64,000 nt of DNA. Origin: Pseudomonas tritici (lineage in GTDB: Bacteria; Pseudomonadota; Gammaproteobacteria; Pseudomonadales; Pseudomonadaceae). How positions within the stretch are numbered: the first letter of the stretch is position 1; each line of letters opens with the position of its first letter. Below are positions 9,128 through 18,189 of this stretch, in pieces. The stretch is from assembly GCF_014268275.3 (NCBI RefSeq), contig NZ_CP077084.1:1860001-1924000 (forward strand), written 5' to 3'. A program made the position numbers and the translations under genes. The notes beneath the pieces were generated by a model. That model was not told the DNA's origin. It did not search any database and worked only from the letters and a program-made list of their open reading frames with translations.

Positions 9128-10090
9128 ATGCGAGCCATACCGCTCCTTACGCTTTTGCTCAGTGGTTGTTTTGCACTCCCCGCCCATGCCGATGAAGCCG
9201 AAGACTGGTTGACTCGACTTGGGCGTGCAGAACAGCAGCAGAGCTTTCAAGGTACGTTTGTCTACGAACGTAACGGCAGTTTTTCTACTCATGACATCTG
9301 GCATCGCGTCCAGAATGGTCAGGTCCGTGAGCGGCTCTTGCAGCTTGATGGTTCTGCCCAGGAAGTCGTGCGGTTGGATGGTCGAACGCAATGTGTCAGC
9401 GGCACTCTTGTCGCAGGCCTTGGCAATTCGCGTGATGCACCATCACGTGCACTTGATCCGCAAAAACTCAATCAATTCTACGAACTCGCCGTTATTGGCA
9501 AGTCCCGCGTGGCCGGTCGCAATGCGGTGATCGTGTCAATCACTCCCCGTGACCAATACCGCTACGGTTTTGAGCTGCACTTGGACCGTGAAACCGCGCT
9601 GCCACTCAAATCACTGTTACTGAATGATCAGGGGCAGTTGCTCGAGCGTTTCCAGTTCACGCGGTTGAATACTTCGGTCGTCCCTGAAGACCGCGATCTG
9701 CAGCCTAGCAGTGAATGCACACCTATCACGGTCGCCAAAGATAAAGCCCCAGAGGTGCAGTCTACCGAGATCTGGCATCTGGAATGGTTGCCGCCGGGGT
9801 TTCAGCTGACCAATAGCGGTGCTCGCAAAGACACCCAGACGAAAGCGACCGTCGACAGCCTGATGTATGAGGACGGGCTGGCGCGTTTCTCGGTGTTCCT
9901 CGAGCCAATCAGCGATGTGAGCGTCACGGAAACCCGCACTCAACTGGGCCCCACCGTTGCAGTGTCGCGCCGCCTGAATACGGTGGACGGCGAAATGATG
10001 GTGACAGTGGTGGGTGAGATTCCAATCGGCACCGCAGAACGTATCGCGTTGTCGGTACGCGGTGAAAAAAAGCCAGTCGCTCAGCCGTGA
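9128..10090 (+). CDS. mucB: periplasmic sigma-factor regulator MucB (RseB)
   Basis: A 320-residue periplasmic protein with a signal peptide ending ALPAHA (about residue 21). It is the RseB/MucB type, which binds the periplasmic part of MucA and shields it from the AlgW protease until envelope or lipid signals release it. The family pattern is visible near the start of the mature protein: DWLTRLGRAEQQQSFQGTFV, then HDIWHRV. It begins 15 bp after mucA with GTAAGGAG upstream. Confidence 0.94.
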   Translation: MRAIPLLTLLLSGCFALPAHADEAEDWLTRLGRAEQQQSFQGTFVYERNGSFSTHDIWHRVQNGQVRERLLQLDGSAQEVVRLDGRTQCVSGTLVAGLGNSRDAPSRALDPQKLNQFYELAVIGKSRVAGRNAVIVSITPRDQYRYGFELHLDRETALPLKSLLLNDQGQLLERFQFTRLNTSVVPEDRDLQPSSECTPITVAKDKAPEVQSTEIWHLEWLPPGFQLTNSGARKDTQTKATVDSLMYEDGLARFSVFLEPISDVSVTETRTQLGPTVAVSRRLNTVDGEMMVTVVGEIPIGTAERIALSVRGEKKPVAQP

Positions 10091-10324
10091 GTCGTTAATC
10101 CTATGTTCATCCTGACGTTTCACTGTATTTGCATGCCAGGTTGGCTGCCGAGAGCATGAAATGTCTGGATCAGCATTTTCACTTGCAAAAATCCCTCATG
10201 TTTTTTATAGGTCAGGGCTTGTCGGCTCTGGCCTTGTCTTGTTCGCGGAACAAAGATGTCGGTCGCAGTTTTCGGCGTTTCTTGAACCCTGTCGCTCAAC
10301 CCTGCTCGTCGTAACGGGAGCTGT
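10091..10324. other. mucB-mucD gap; no mucC present
   Basis: 234 bp where P. aeruginosa has mucC. Two overlapping short frames (61 and 60 codons) cover part of it, but neither has MucC-like membrane helices or a convincing ribosome-binding site. A small hairpin CTTGTTC-GCG-GAACAA lies near 10238-10253. The region probably holds a mucD leader or promoter rather than a gene. Confidence 0.55.
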
Positions 10325-11764
10325 ATGTCGATACCACGTTTGAAATCTTACCTATCCATAGTCGCCACGGTATTGGTGCTGGGTCAGGCCTTACCTGCGC
10401 AAGCGGTCGAGTTGCCTGACTTCACCCAATTGGTTGAGCAGGCATCGCCTGCCGTGGTGAACATCAGTACCACGCAAAAACTGCCTGATCGCAAAGTCTC
10501 CAATCAGCAGATGCCGGACCTGGAAGGCCTGCCGCCGATGCTGCGCGAGTTCTTCGAGCGCGGCATGCCGCAACAGCGCGCGCCCCGTGGTGGCGGTGGC
10601 GGCCAGCGTGAGGCTCAGTCCCTGGGCTCGGGCTTTATCATCTCGCCGGATGGCTACATCCTCACTAACAACCACGTGATTGCCGATGCCGACGAGATTC
10701 TCGTGCGCCTGGCTGATCGTAGTGAGCTGAAAGCCAAGCTGGTAGGCACCGATCCAAGATCCGATGTGGCCTTGCTGAAGATTGAAGGCAAAGACTTGCC
10801 AGTGCTGAAACTGGGTAAATCCCAGGACCTGAAAGCCGGGCAGTGGGTAGTCGCTATCGGTTCGCCGTTTGGCTTTGACCATACCGTGACTCAAGGCATT
10901 GTCAGCGCCATTGGCCGCAGCCTGCCGAACGAAAACTACGTGCCGTTCATCCAGACCGACGTGCCGATCAACCCGGGCAACTCCGGTGGCCCGCTGTTCA
11001 ACCTGGCCGGTGAAGTAGTGGGGATCAACTCGCAGATCTACACCCGTTCCGGTGGCTTCATGGGGGTGTCGTTCGCCATTCCGATCGATGTAGCCATGGA
11101 CGTTTCCAACCAACTGAAAAGCGGTGGCAAGGTCAGCCGTGGCTGGTTGGGCGTGGTGATTCAGGAAGTGAACAAAGACCTGGCTGAATCCTTCGGCCTC
11201 GACAAGCCGGCCGGTGCACTGGTCGCGCAGATCCAGGACGATGGTCCGGCTGCCAAAGGTGGCCTGCAAGTCGGCGACGTGATCCTCAGCATGAACGGCC
11301 AGCCAATCGTCATGTCGGCCGACCTGCCGCATCTGGTAGGCGCGCTCAAGGCAGGCAGCAAGGCCAAGCTTGAAGTGATCCGCGAGGGCAAGCGCCAGAA
11401 CGTTGAGCTGACTGTTGGTGCAATCCCTGAAGAAGGGGCAACACTGGATGCCTTGGGCAACGCTAAGCCGGGTGCCGAACGCAGCAGCAATCGTCTGGGC
11501 ATTGCTGTCGCCGAACTGACCGCTGAGCAGAAGAAGACATACGACCTCAAGAGCGGCGTCGTGATCAAGGAAGTGCAGGATGGCCCTGCGTCCCTGATTG
11601 GCCTGCAGCCAGGTGACGTGATCACCCACCTGAACAATCAGGCAATCGACAACACCAAGCAGTTCACTGACATCGCCAAGGCGCTGCCGAAGAACCGCTC
11701 GGTATCGATGCGAGTGCTGCGTCAGGGGCGTGCCAGCTTCATAACCTTCAAGTTGGCCGAGTAA
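10325..11764 (+). CDS. mucD: periplasmic DegP-like serine protease MucD
   Basis: A 479-residue HtrA-family protease and chaperone that degrades misfolded envelope proteins and dampens AlgU activation. The signal peptide ends QALPAQA (residue 27). The catalytic triad is intact: H117 (TNNHVIAD), D147 (DPRSDVALL) and S220 (NPGNSGGPLF). Two PDZ domains follow, at about residues 270-360 and 385-475, as in DegP/DegQ. It is the last gene of the algU operon and is closed by a strong terminator 17 bp downstream. Confidence 0.96.
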   Translation: MSIPRLKSYLSIVATVLVLGQALPAQAVELPDFTQLVEQASPAVVNISTTQKLPDRKVSNQQMPDLEGLPPMLREFFERGMPQQRAPRGGGGGQREAQSLGSGFIISPDGYILTNNHVIADADEILVRLADRSELKAKLVGTDPRSDVALLKIEGKDLPVLKLGKSQDLKAGQWVVAIGSPFGFDHTVTQGIVSAIGRSLPNENYVPFIQTDVPINPGNSGGPLFNLAGEVVGINSQIYTRSGGFMGVSFAIPIDVAMDVSNQLKSGGKVSRGWLGVVIQEVNKDLAESFGLDKPAGALVAQIQDDGPAAKGGLQVGDVILSMNGQPIVMSADLPHLVGALKAGSKAKLEVIREGKRQNVELTVGAIPEEGATLDALGNAKPGAERSSNRLGIAVAELTAEQKKTYDLKSGVVIKEVQDGPASLIGLQPGDVITHLNNQAIDNTKQFTDIAKALPKNRSVSMRVLRQGRASFITFKLAE

Positions 11765-11779
11765 CCCGGTAAAAAGAAA

Positions 11780-11816
11780 AAGCCCCGCCTTCGTTTAACG
11801 AGGGCGGGGCTTTTTT
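11780..11816. terminator. strong bidirectional Rho-independent terminator after mucD
   Basis: A GC-rich stem of about 14 bp (AGCCCCGCCTTCGT paired with ACGAGGGCGGGGCT) with a tiny loop, flanked by an A-rich tract on the left and TTTTTT on the right. It serves both mucD and the convergent M48 protease gene. Confidence 0.93.
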
Positions 11817-11829
11817 GTGGCCGCTGGAT

Positions 11830-13263
11830 CTAGCTCATCATCCCTTTGACCAGGCGCTCCTGTTCGATCAGTTCACGCTGACGCGCGTCGATACGCGACG
11901 ACAGCGGGAAATTGCTGCCAGCGCGACGCTTTGCAAAATCCAACTGTTGGATGGCCTGCTGGAAGTCACCTACCAATGCGAAGTATTCGGCGCGGGCCTG
12001 GTGCAGGCCAATGATGTTACCGGACAAGCCGCGGGTCTCGGCGACCTGATACCAAACGTCCGGGTCATCCGGACGAGACTTGAGCAAACTATCCAAGGCC
12101 TTTTCCGCATCAGCAGTGCGGTTCTGTTTGAGCAGCAGGTCGACCCGGATCTGATTCAGCGGATAGTTGCCGGGGTACTGGGTCAGCATTCGATCAGTAC
12201 GTTGCTGGGCATCAGGCAGATGATTGTTGTCGATCTCAAGCTGGATCAATGCCAGGTTATAGGTAATGTCATTCGGTGCCTTGGCCAATAACATCGTCAG
12301 GTTTTCCCGCGCTTGCTTGAACTGAGAACCTTTGATCTGGGCAATGGCCAATCCGTAGCGCGCCACATCATTCTTCGGGTTCTCGTCCAGTTGTGCCTGG
12401 AAGCGTTTGGCGGCGAGTCCTGAGGTGTCTTCGTATTGCAATTGCACCCGTGCGCGGATCAGTTGATAGCGCAAGCTGTCTTCCTTGCCGCCAGGCTTGG
12501 ACTGCTCGGCACGGTTGCGGGTGTCGGCGATTCGCGATTCGGTGACCGGGTGTGTCAGCAGGAATTCCGGAGGCTTGGCATCGAAGCGGTACTGGCGCAT
12601 CAAACGCTCGAACATGGTTGGCATGGAGCGCGGGTCGTAACCGGCTTTTTCCAGGTTGAGGATGCCGATACGGTCCGCCTCTTGTTCGTTTTGCCGCGAG
12701 AACCGGCGCTGCTCCTGGATTGCAGCAGCCTGGGTGCCGGCAATCGCAGCAATACCGGCGTCACCCGCACCAGCGGCTGCGGCAATGATGCCGCCAAGCA
12801 ACGCGGCCATCATCGGAAGCTGCATGCGCTGTTGCGCTTCCACGCCACGGGCGAAGTGGCGTTGGGACAAGTGCGCCAACTCATGCGCCAGCACCGAAGC
12901 GTATTCCCCTTCGGTCTGAGCGTTGAGGAACAGGCCGCCGTTGACCCCCACAATACCGCCGGGTGCGGCAAAGGCGTTCAGTTGCGGGCTGTTGATCAGG
13001 ATGAACTCCAGCCGACGGTCGTTGACCTGGCTGGTCTCCACCAGTTTGTAAACGCTGGTTTCGACGTAATCCTTGAGCTGCGGATCGTTGAGTTGCGAGA
13101 CCTGGCCTCGCAGATAGGCCAGCCAGGCGCGGCCCAGCTGGTATTCCTGTTGTGGCGAGACAATGGCAGAACTGGCGTCGCCAAGTGACGGCAGGTCGTC
13201 AGCGAAGCCTGGGGAGGCCAGCAGGCAAGCCAGCGTCAGCAGGGTAGGGCGCAAAAAAGTCAT
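11830..13263 (-). CDS. M48 family metalloprotease with TPR domain (BepA/YfgC type)
   Basis: A 477-residue periplasmic zinc protease with a signal peptide ending near residue 21 (SPGFA). The metal motif HELAH is at residues 127-131, and a third ligand glutamate is expected near 195 in the QEAD segment. A helical hydrophobic stretch (about 150-175) lies between them. The C-terminal 200 residues form TPR-like helices, seen in ARYGLAIAQIKGSQFKQA and DVWYQVAETRGLSGN. BepA-type enzymes help LptD and BAM-dependent outer-membrane proteins assemble or be degraded. The family is clear; the name bepA is by analogy. Confidence 0.88.
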   Translation of the reverse strand: MTFLRPTLLTLACLLASPGFADDLPSLGDASSAIVSPQQEYQLGRAWLAYLRGQVSQLNDPQLKDYVETSVYKLVETSQVNDRRLEFILINSPQLNAFAAPGGIVGVNGGLFLNAQTEGEYASVLAHELAHLSQRHFARGVEAQQRMQLPMMAALLGGIIAAAAGAGDAGIAAIAGTQAAAIQEQRRFSRQNEQEADRIGILNLEKAGYDPRSMPTMFERLMRQYRFDAKPPEFLLTHPVTESRIADTRNRAEQSKPGGKEDSLRYQLIRARVQLQYEDTSGLAAKRFQAQLDENPKNDVARYGLAIAQIKGSQFKQARENLTMLLAKAPNDITYNLALIQLEIDNNHLPDAQQRTDRMLTQYPGNYPLNQIRVDLLLKQNRTADAEKALDSLLKSRPDDPDVWYQVAETRGLSGNIIGLHQARAEYFALVGDFQQAIQQLDFAKRRAGSNFPLSSRIDARQRELIEQERLVKGMMS

Positions 13264-13358
13264 GCACAGAGCCTTTCGACAAAGAGCTTACTGTAGCCGG
13301 ACACTGAGCTTCGGACCAGATATTCTAAGCAGCCCAAACGCGTGCCCGGAGTAAAACC

Positions 13359-13598
13359 ATGACCGACGCTGTAGCTTTTGATGCCGAACTTGATGCCAGC
13401 GGCCTCAATTGCCCGTTGCCCTTGCTCAAGGCCAAGCTGGAACTCAATCGTCTGGCCAGTGGCGCCGTACTTAAGGTGATCGCCACGGACGCAGGCTCCC
13501 AGCGTGATTTTCGTACGTTTGCCAAGCTGGCCGGCCACACCCTGTTGCACGAAGAAGACGCCGCCGGTGTTTACCGTTACTGGTTGCGCAAGGCCTGA
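13359..13598 (+). CDS. TusA-family sulfur-carrier protein
   Basis: A 79-residue protein with the family signature CPLP at residues 18-21. C18 is the persulfide-carrying cysteine. It ends YRYWLRKA, typical of the SirA/TusA/YedF fold. It begins 30 bp upstream of a PerM-type permease gene, and this pairing recurs in pseudomonads. Whether it serves tRNA 2-thiolation, as TusA does, or another sulfur relay cannot be told from the sequence. Confidence 0.88.
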   Translation: MTDAVAFDAELDASGLNCPLPLLKAKLELNRLASGAVLKVIATDAGSQRDFRTFAKLAGHTLLHEEDAAGVYRYWLRKA

Positions 13599-13628
13599 AC
13601 TGTTTGCCCCCACCACCGAGGTTGATTG

Positions 13629-14699
13629 ATGTTCAAAGTGTTACGAGACTGGATCCAGCGCTACTTCTCCGATGAGGAGGCCGTGGTGCTGGCGGTCCTA
13701 TTGTTTCTGGCGTTTACGGCTGTGCTCACCTTGGGTGGCATGTTGGCACCGGTGTTGGCGGGGATGGTGCTGGCCTACCTGATGCAAGGCCTGGTCACCG
13801 CGCTGGAACGGTTGCGCCTGCCGGGCGGGGTGGCGGTGGGGCTGGTGTTCGCCTTGTTCATGGGCGTGTTGGTGCTGTTTATCGTGGTCGTGCTGCCGTT
13901 GCTATGGCATCAACTCATCACCCTGTTCAATGAACTGCCGGGCATGCTTGCCAAATGGCAGTCGTTGTTGCTGCTGTTACCGGAACGCTACCCGCACCTG
14001 GTGTCGGACGAGCAGGTGTTGCAGGCTATAGAAGTGGCCCGCGGCGAGATCGGAAAGTTCGGCCAATGGGCGCTGACCTTTTCCCTGTCCAGCTTGCCGC
14101 TGCTGGTCAACATCATGATCTACCTGGTGCTGGTGCCGATCCTGGTGTTCTTCTTCCTCAAGGACCGCGCCATGATCGGCCGTTGGGTAAGTGGCTACCT
14201 GCCGCGCGAGCGAGCGCTGATTACCCGTGTTGCCGAAGAAATGAACCGGCAGATTGCCAACTACATACGCGGCAAGGTGATCGAAATCATTATCTGCGGG
14301 GGCGTGACCTACATTGCCTTTATTGCCCTGGACCTGAACTACGCGGCCTTGCTGGCATTGCTGGTCGGGATTTCAGTGGTGGTGCCTTACGTAGGCGCGG
14401 TGGTGGTGACAGTGCCGGTTACATTGATTGCCTTGTTCCAGTGGGGCTGGAGCGACCAATTCATCTACTTGATGGCGGTGTATGGGATTATCCAAACCTT
14501 GGACGGCAACGTGCTGGTGCCACTGCTGTTCTCGGAGGCTGTCAACCTGCACCCGGTAGCGATCATCTGCGCAGTGTTGTTGTTTGGTGGGCTGTGGGGT
14601 TTCTGGGGCGTCTTCTTTGCGATCCCCCTGGCGACGCTGTTCAAGGCCGTTCTGGATGCATGGCCGCGTCAAGAACCGGTGGTTGCGCCGCTATTGTAA
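13629..14699 (+). CDS. AI-2E / PerM family transporter
   Basis: A 356-residue polytopic membrane protein of the AI-2E (PerM/YdiK) family. Seven to eight hydrophobic segments are visible, starting with VLAVLLFLAFTAVLTLGGML (about 20-40) and including pairs near 60-95, 150-175 and 210-330. The ATG at 13629 is chosen over the adjacent in-frame TTG at 13626. Family members export varied substrates, and some act as ion antiporters; no substrate can be assigned here. It is 30 bp behind the TusA-like gene and probably in one operon with it. Confidence 0.85.
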   Translation: MFKVLRDWIQRYFSDEEAVVLAVLLFLAFTAVLTLGGMLAPVLAGMVLAYLMQGLVTALERLRLPGGVAVGLVFALFMGVLVLFIVVVLPLLWHQLITLFNELPGMLAKWQSLLLLLPERYPHLVSDEQVLQAIEVARGEIGKFGQWALTFSLSSLPLLVNIMIYLVLVPILVFFFLKDRAMIGRWVSGYLPRERALITRVAEEMNRQIANYIRGKVIEIIICGGVTYIAFIALDLNYAALLALLVGISVVVPYVGAVVVTVPVTLIALFQWGWSDQFIYLMAVYGIIQTLDGNVLVPLLFSEAVNLHPVAIICAVLLFGGLWGFWGVFFAIPLATLFKAVLDAWPRQEPVVAPLL

Positions 14700-14712
14700 C
14701 GGCGTAACAACT

Positions 14713-14851
14713 TGTAGTGAGCGGGCTTGCCCCGCGCTTGGGTGCGAAGCAGCCCTAAAACCTGCAACCGCGTTTCATCTGAAAGAACGCGGAGACTGTA
14801 CTGTATTGGGGTCGCTTCGCAACCCTGCGCGGGACAAGTCCGCTCACTACA
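14713..14851. repeat. REP/REPIN-type long inverted repeat
   Basis: The arms, of about 25 bp each, are TGTAGTGAGCGGGCTTGCCC... at 14713-14737 and its imperfect complement, ending GACAAGTCCGCTCACTACA, at 14827-14851. They are separated by about 90 bp that contain a further imperfect palindrome. The sequence is typical of Pseudomonas REP doublets mobilised by a RAYT transposase elsewhere in the genome. Confidence 0.8.
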
Positions 14852-14854
14852 GAC

Positions 14855-15328
14855 TCACGCCTTGTTCAGTGCCTGCGCCGCCGCCAAAACCGCATCCACA
14901 TGCCCCGGCACCTTCACACCACGCCATTCCTGACGCAACACACCGTTCTTGTCGATGAGGAACGTGCTGCGATCCACGCCGAGGTATTCCTTGCCGTACA
15001 GTTTCTTCAGCTTGATCACGTCAAACAGCTGGCAAACCGCTTCGTCCTTGTCGCTGATCAGCTCGAAGGGGAATTCCTGCTTGCCTTTGAAGTTTTCGTG
15101 AGACTTCACGCTGTCGCGCGAAACGCCAAACACTTCAGTGTTGGCCGCCTTGAACGCTGCGTACTGGTCACGAAAACCCTGGCCTTCAGTGGTGCAGCCC
15201 GGCGTACTGTCCTTCGGGTAGAAGTAGAGCACCACTTGCTTGCCCTTGAGGGCTGCGAGGCTGAAGGTCTGACCGCTGGTGGCCTGGGCTTCGAAATCGG
15301 CTATGGGTTGGTCGATGACTACGGCCAT
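14855..15328 (-). CDS. bcp: peroxiredoxin Bcp (thioredoxin-dependent thiol peroxidase)
   Basis: A 157-residue AhpC/TSA-fold peroxidase that reduces hydroperoxides in the cytoplasm. The active-site motif STPGCTTEG contains the peroxidatic cysteine C45. The position five residues later, where E. coli Bcp has its resolving cysteine, is glutamine (Q50). A second cysteine occurs near residue 97 (EAVCQLF), so the resolving chemistry differs from the E. coli type. It is 10 bp downstream of gcvR and almost certainly cotranscribed with it. Confidence 0.93.
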   Translation of the reverse strand: MAVVIDQPIADFEAQATSGQTFSLAALKGKQVVLYFYPKDSTPGCTTEGQGFRDQYAAFKAANTEVFGVSRDSVKSHENFKGKQEFPFELISDKDEAVCQLFDVIKLKKLYGKEYLGVDRSTFLIDKNGVLRQEWRGVKVPGHVDAVLAAAQALNKA

Positions 15329-15338
15329 GAAAACTTCC

Positions 15339-15899
15339 TTACATTGGGTTCTGTGGGCGCCACGGTTCGATCAGTGCGTCGAGGTTCAGGGCATCGGCGA
15401 AATCCAGGAACTGATCGCGCAGCCAACTGATCTGCACGCCCGCCGGCAGGGTCACGGTAAACGTGGCGTTCAACATGGTGCCGCCGGTTTGCGGGGCCTG
15501 ATAGGTGTCGCAGGTCAGGTTCTCCAGCTCGACATTGTGGTCGATGAAGAACTGGCACAGCTCGTTGACGATGTCCGAGCGATAGGCCGAACTGACATAC
15601 GCCACATAAGGCAGAGCCTGCGGACGATTTTCCAGGGCGGCGCTGCGTACCACATTGACAGTGAAGTCGTGCTTCTTTGCCAGGCCCGGCAGGCCAGTTT
15701 CGAGGCGAGCCAGAGCATCCCAGGTGCCGGAGATCTGCAGGACCAGCGCACTGCACTCGCCATGACGGGTCAGGCGGGATGTCACGACGGCGCAGCGGTT
15801 TTCATGGCTGGCGCGGCACAGGACGTTAGTCAGCTCCATGGGGTTGGCGCCGAGGGCACTGATAACAAGGAATTGTTCGCGAACTGTGGGGGTGGACAT
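15339..15899 (-). CDS. gcvR: glycine cleavage system regulator GcvR (tandem ACT domains)
   Basis: A 186-residue protein with two ACT domains (about residues 8-80 and 95-175), as in GcvR, which modulates GcvA-controlled glycine cleavage genes. Typical ACT starts are visible: EQFLVISALGANPMELTNVL and YVAYVSSAYRSDIVNELCQF. It is divergent from dapA and upstream of bcp, an order well conserved in pseudomonads. Confidence 0.88.
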   Translation of the reverse strand: MSTPTVREQFLVISALGANPMELTNVLCRASHENRCAVVTSRLTRHGECSALVLQISGTWDALARLETGLPGLAKKHDFTVNVVRSAALENRPQALPYVAYVSSAYRSDIVNELCQFFIDHNVELENLTCDTYQAPQTGGTMLNATFTVTLPAGVQISWLRDQFLDFADALNLDALIEPWRPQNPM

Positions 15900-16173
15900 G
15901 CAGCCTTCCTAAAACGATGAGCGGTCAATACTGTAAGGGCGGTATCGATCAAAGGATGAAGGGTAGCGAAAAGCATCGCCAAGGGATAGGAGGTGGCGTT
16001 TTCATTGCGTGATCGGTCCTATTTCATCGTGCTTCAGGGGGGGGCTTTGGCCCGATGATGGCATTGTCCGTCGTTTAGTTACGTCAGAACGCATCCTCAG
16101 GCAGTACTTTGCTTGTGCAAGCATCTTGGCGCCAGTACCATTACGGCTCTCTTTTTCCGGCAGGAGCGGTTGC

Positions 16174-17052
16174 ATGATTGCGGGCAGTATGGTGGCACTG
16201 GTCACACCCATGGATGCACAAGGTCGTCTCGACTGGGACAGCCTGGGCAAACTGGTGGACTTCCACCTGCAAGAAGGCACCAACGCCATCGTGGCGGTCG
16301 GCACCACCGGTGAATCGGCCACTCTCGATGTGGAAGAACACATCCAGGTGATCGAGTTCGTGGTCAAGCGTGTTGCGGGCCGTATTACCGTGATCGCCGG
16401 CACGGGCGCCAACTCGACACGCGAAGCAATCGAGCTGACCAAAAACGCCAAGAAGGCCGGCGCCAATGCGTGCCTGCTGGTGACCCCGTACTACAACAAG
16501 CCGACCCAGGAAGGCCTGTACCAGCACTTCCGCGCCATTGCCGAAGCGGTCGATATCCCGCAGATCCTCTATAACGTACCGGGTCGTACCGCGTGCGATA
16601 TGAAGGCCGAGACCGTAATCCGCCTGTCCGCCGTGCCGAACATCATCGGTATCAAGGAAGCCACGGGCGACCTGCAGCGCGCCAAGGATATCCTGGCCGG
16701 CGTGAGCGGCGATTTCCTGGTGTATTCCGGTGACGACGCCACGGCGGTCGAGCTGATCCTGCTCGGCGGCAAAGGCAACATCTCTGTGACCGCCAACGTG
16801 GCCCCGCGTGCCATGAGCGAAATGTGCGCTGCCGCCATCGCCGGCGACGCCGTGACCGCCCGCGCGATCCACGAGAAGCTGATGCCGCTCAACAAGACAC
16901 TGTTTATCGAATCCAACCCTATTCCCGTGAAATGGGCGCTGACTGAAATGGGCATGATGCCGGACGGTATCCGTCTGCCGCTCACTCGTCTTAGTGAAGC
17001 CTGTCACGAACCGCTGCGACAGGCCCTGCGCCAGTCCGGCGTCCTGGTTTAA
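16174..17052 (+). CDS. dapA: 4-hydroxy-tetrahydrodipicolinate synthase DapA
   Basis: A 292-residue class I aldolase that condenses pyruvate with aspartate semialdehyde, the first committed step of lysine and diaminopimelate synthesis. Schiff-base lysine K161 (IIGIKEATGD), Y133 and R138 (YNVPGRT) and the GTTGE loop at 43-47 are all present. The ATG at 16174 is preferred, with GCAGGAGCGG upstream. The reading frame is open for another 165 bp upstream, but that part does not resemble DapA. It is 17 bp before bamC, as expected in pseudomonads. Confidence 0.97.
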   Translation: MIAGSMVALVTPMDAQGRLDWDSLGKLVDFHLQEGTNAIVAVGTTGESATLDVEEHIQVIEFVVKRVAGRITVIAGTGANSTREAIELTKNAKKAGANACLLVTPYYNKPTQEGLYQHFRAIAEAVDIPQILYNVPGRTACDMKAETVIRLSAVPNIIGIKEATGDLQRAKDILAGVSGDFLVYSGDDATAVELILLGGKGNISVTANVAPRAMSEMCAAAIAGDAVTARAIHEKLMPLNKTLFIESNPIPVKWALTEMGMMPDGIRLPLTRLSEACHEPLRQALRQSGVLV

Positions 17053-17069
17053 TTGAGGAAGCATTACGC

Positions 17070-18185
17070 ATGAAGCGATTGGCCGGACTTTCCGCACTTG
17101 CCTTGATTATCTCCAGCACCAGTGGCTGCGGTTGGATCTGGGGCCCGGAAGGCTACTTCCGTGACCGCGGTAGCGATTACCTGGAAGCCCAACCCACCAA
17201 GCCGATGGAATTGCCGCCGGGCGTCAACGTCGCCAAGCGCCTTGACCCCTTGCTGCCGATCCCGCGCAACGTTGCCGACGACACCACTAAGGGTGAGTAC
17301 GTAGTGCCGCGTCCACAGCCCATATCGGCCGTGGCGGATGCCAGCGACTACAGCCTGCAGAAAAGCGGTGACTCCCGCTGGATCGTGGCTCAGCGCCCGC
17401 CCGCCGAAGTCTGGCCGGTGGCGGTGCAGTTCTTCCAGGACAACGGTTTCCGCATTGATGAGCAACGCCCGCAGACCGGTGAATTCACCACTGCATGGCA
17501 GCAGGGCAGCGAGCTCTCCGCCACCATGGCCAAGCGCCTGCAGGCCGGTGGTGTAGCCGCCGACAGCGAAGCCCGAGTGCGCGTGCGCATCGAGCCAGGT
17601 GTGCAACGCAATACCAGTGAAGTCTACGTGGTCAGCGCTGAGCGTCCTGCCGGCAGCACCGCCAACGTTGATTTCACCAATCGCTCAGTTAACTCCGGTG
17701 TCGACTCGGCACTGGTCGACGAGATGTTGGCCAGCATGAGCCGTATCTCCGAGAAGGGCGGTTCCGTTTCGCTGCTCGCCGCACGTGATTACGACACCCC
17801 GAGCCGCGTCAGCCTCACTGAAGACGGCAGCGGCAACGTGGTGCTGAACCTGGGTGAAGACCTCGACCGTGCCTGGGCCAGTGTTGGCCGCGCGTTGGAG
17901 CAAGGTCCTTGGCGTGTTGAAGACATCAACCGCAGCCTGGGCCTGTACTACATCAACGTGGCTGAAAAGGCCGAGCGTAAAGACGACGAGCCAGGTTTCT
18001 TCGGCAAGCTGTTCGGCAGCAAGCCGACCAAGGAAGAAGTCGAAACCCGCGCCGAGCGTTACCAGGTTCGTTTGAGCAAGGTGGGCGAAAGCGTGCAAGT
18101 CACCGTCGAGAAAAACATCAATACCGTTGCGCCCGCTGAAACAGCGCGCAAAGTGTTGGGCGTGATTCAGGACAACCTGGGCTGA
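17070..18185 (+). CDS. bamC: outer-membrane assembly lipoprotein BamC
   Basis: A 371-residue lipoprotein of the BAM complex. The lipobox ends STSGC, giving lipidated C20. It continues with the conserved N-terminal unstructured region (GPEGYFRDRGSDYLEA), which contacts BamD in E. coli, and two helix-grip domains (about 95-210 and 230-370). The dapA-bamC order is conserved in gammaproteobacteria. Confidence 0.93.
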   Translation: MKRLAGLSALALIISSTSGCGWIWGPEGYFRDRGSDYLEAQPTKPMELPPGVNVAKRLDPLLPIPRNVADDTTKGEYVVPRPQPISAVADASDYSLQKSGDSRWIVAQRPPAEVWPVAVQFFQDNGFRIDEQRPQTGEFTTAWQQGSELSATMAKRLQAGGVAADSEARVRVRIEPGVQRNTSEVYVVSAERPAGSTANVDFTNRSVNSGVDSALVDEMLASMSRISEKGGSVSLLAARDYDTPSRVSLTEDGSGNVVLNLGEDLDRAWASVGRALEQGPWRVEDINRSLGLYYINVAEKAERKDDEPGFFGKLFGSKPTKEEVETRAERYQVRLSKVGESVQVTVEKNINTVAPAETARKVLGVIQDNLG

Positions 18186-18189
18186 TCCG

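Noticed and set aside
10391..11629. 412-codon open frame on the minus strand inside mucD
   Set aside because: It mirrors the high-GC codon pattern of mucD, which has a perfect catalytic triad and operon context on the plus strand. The antisense translation is low-complexity His/Gln/Asp-rich.
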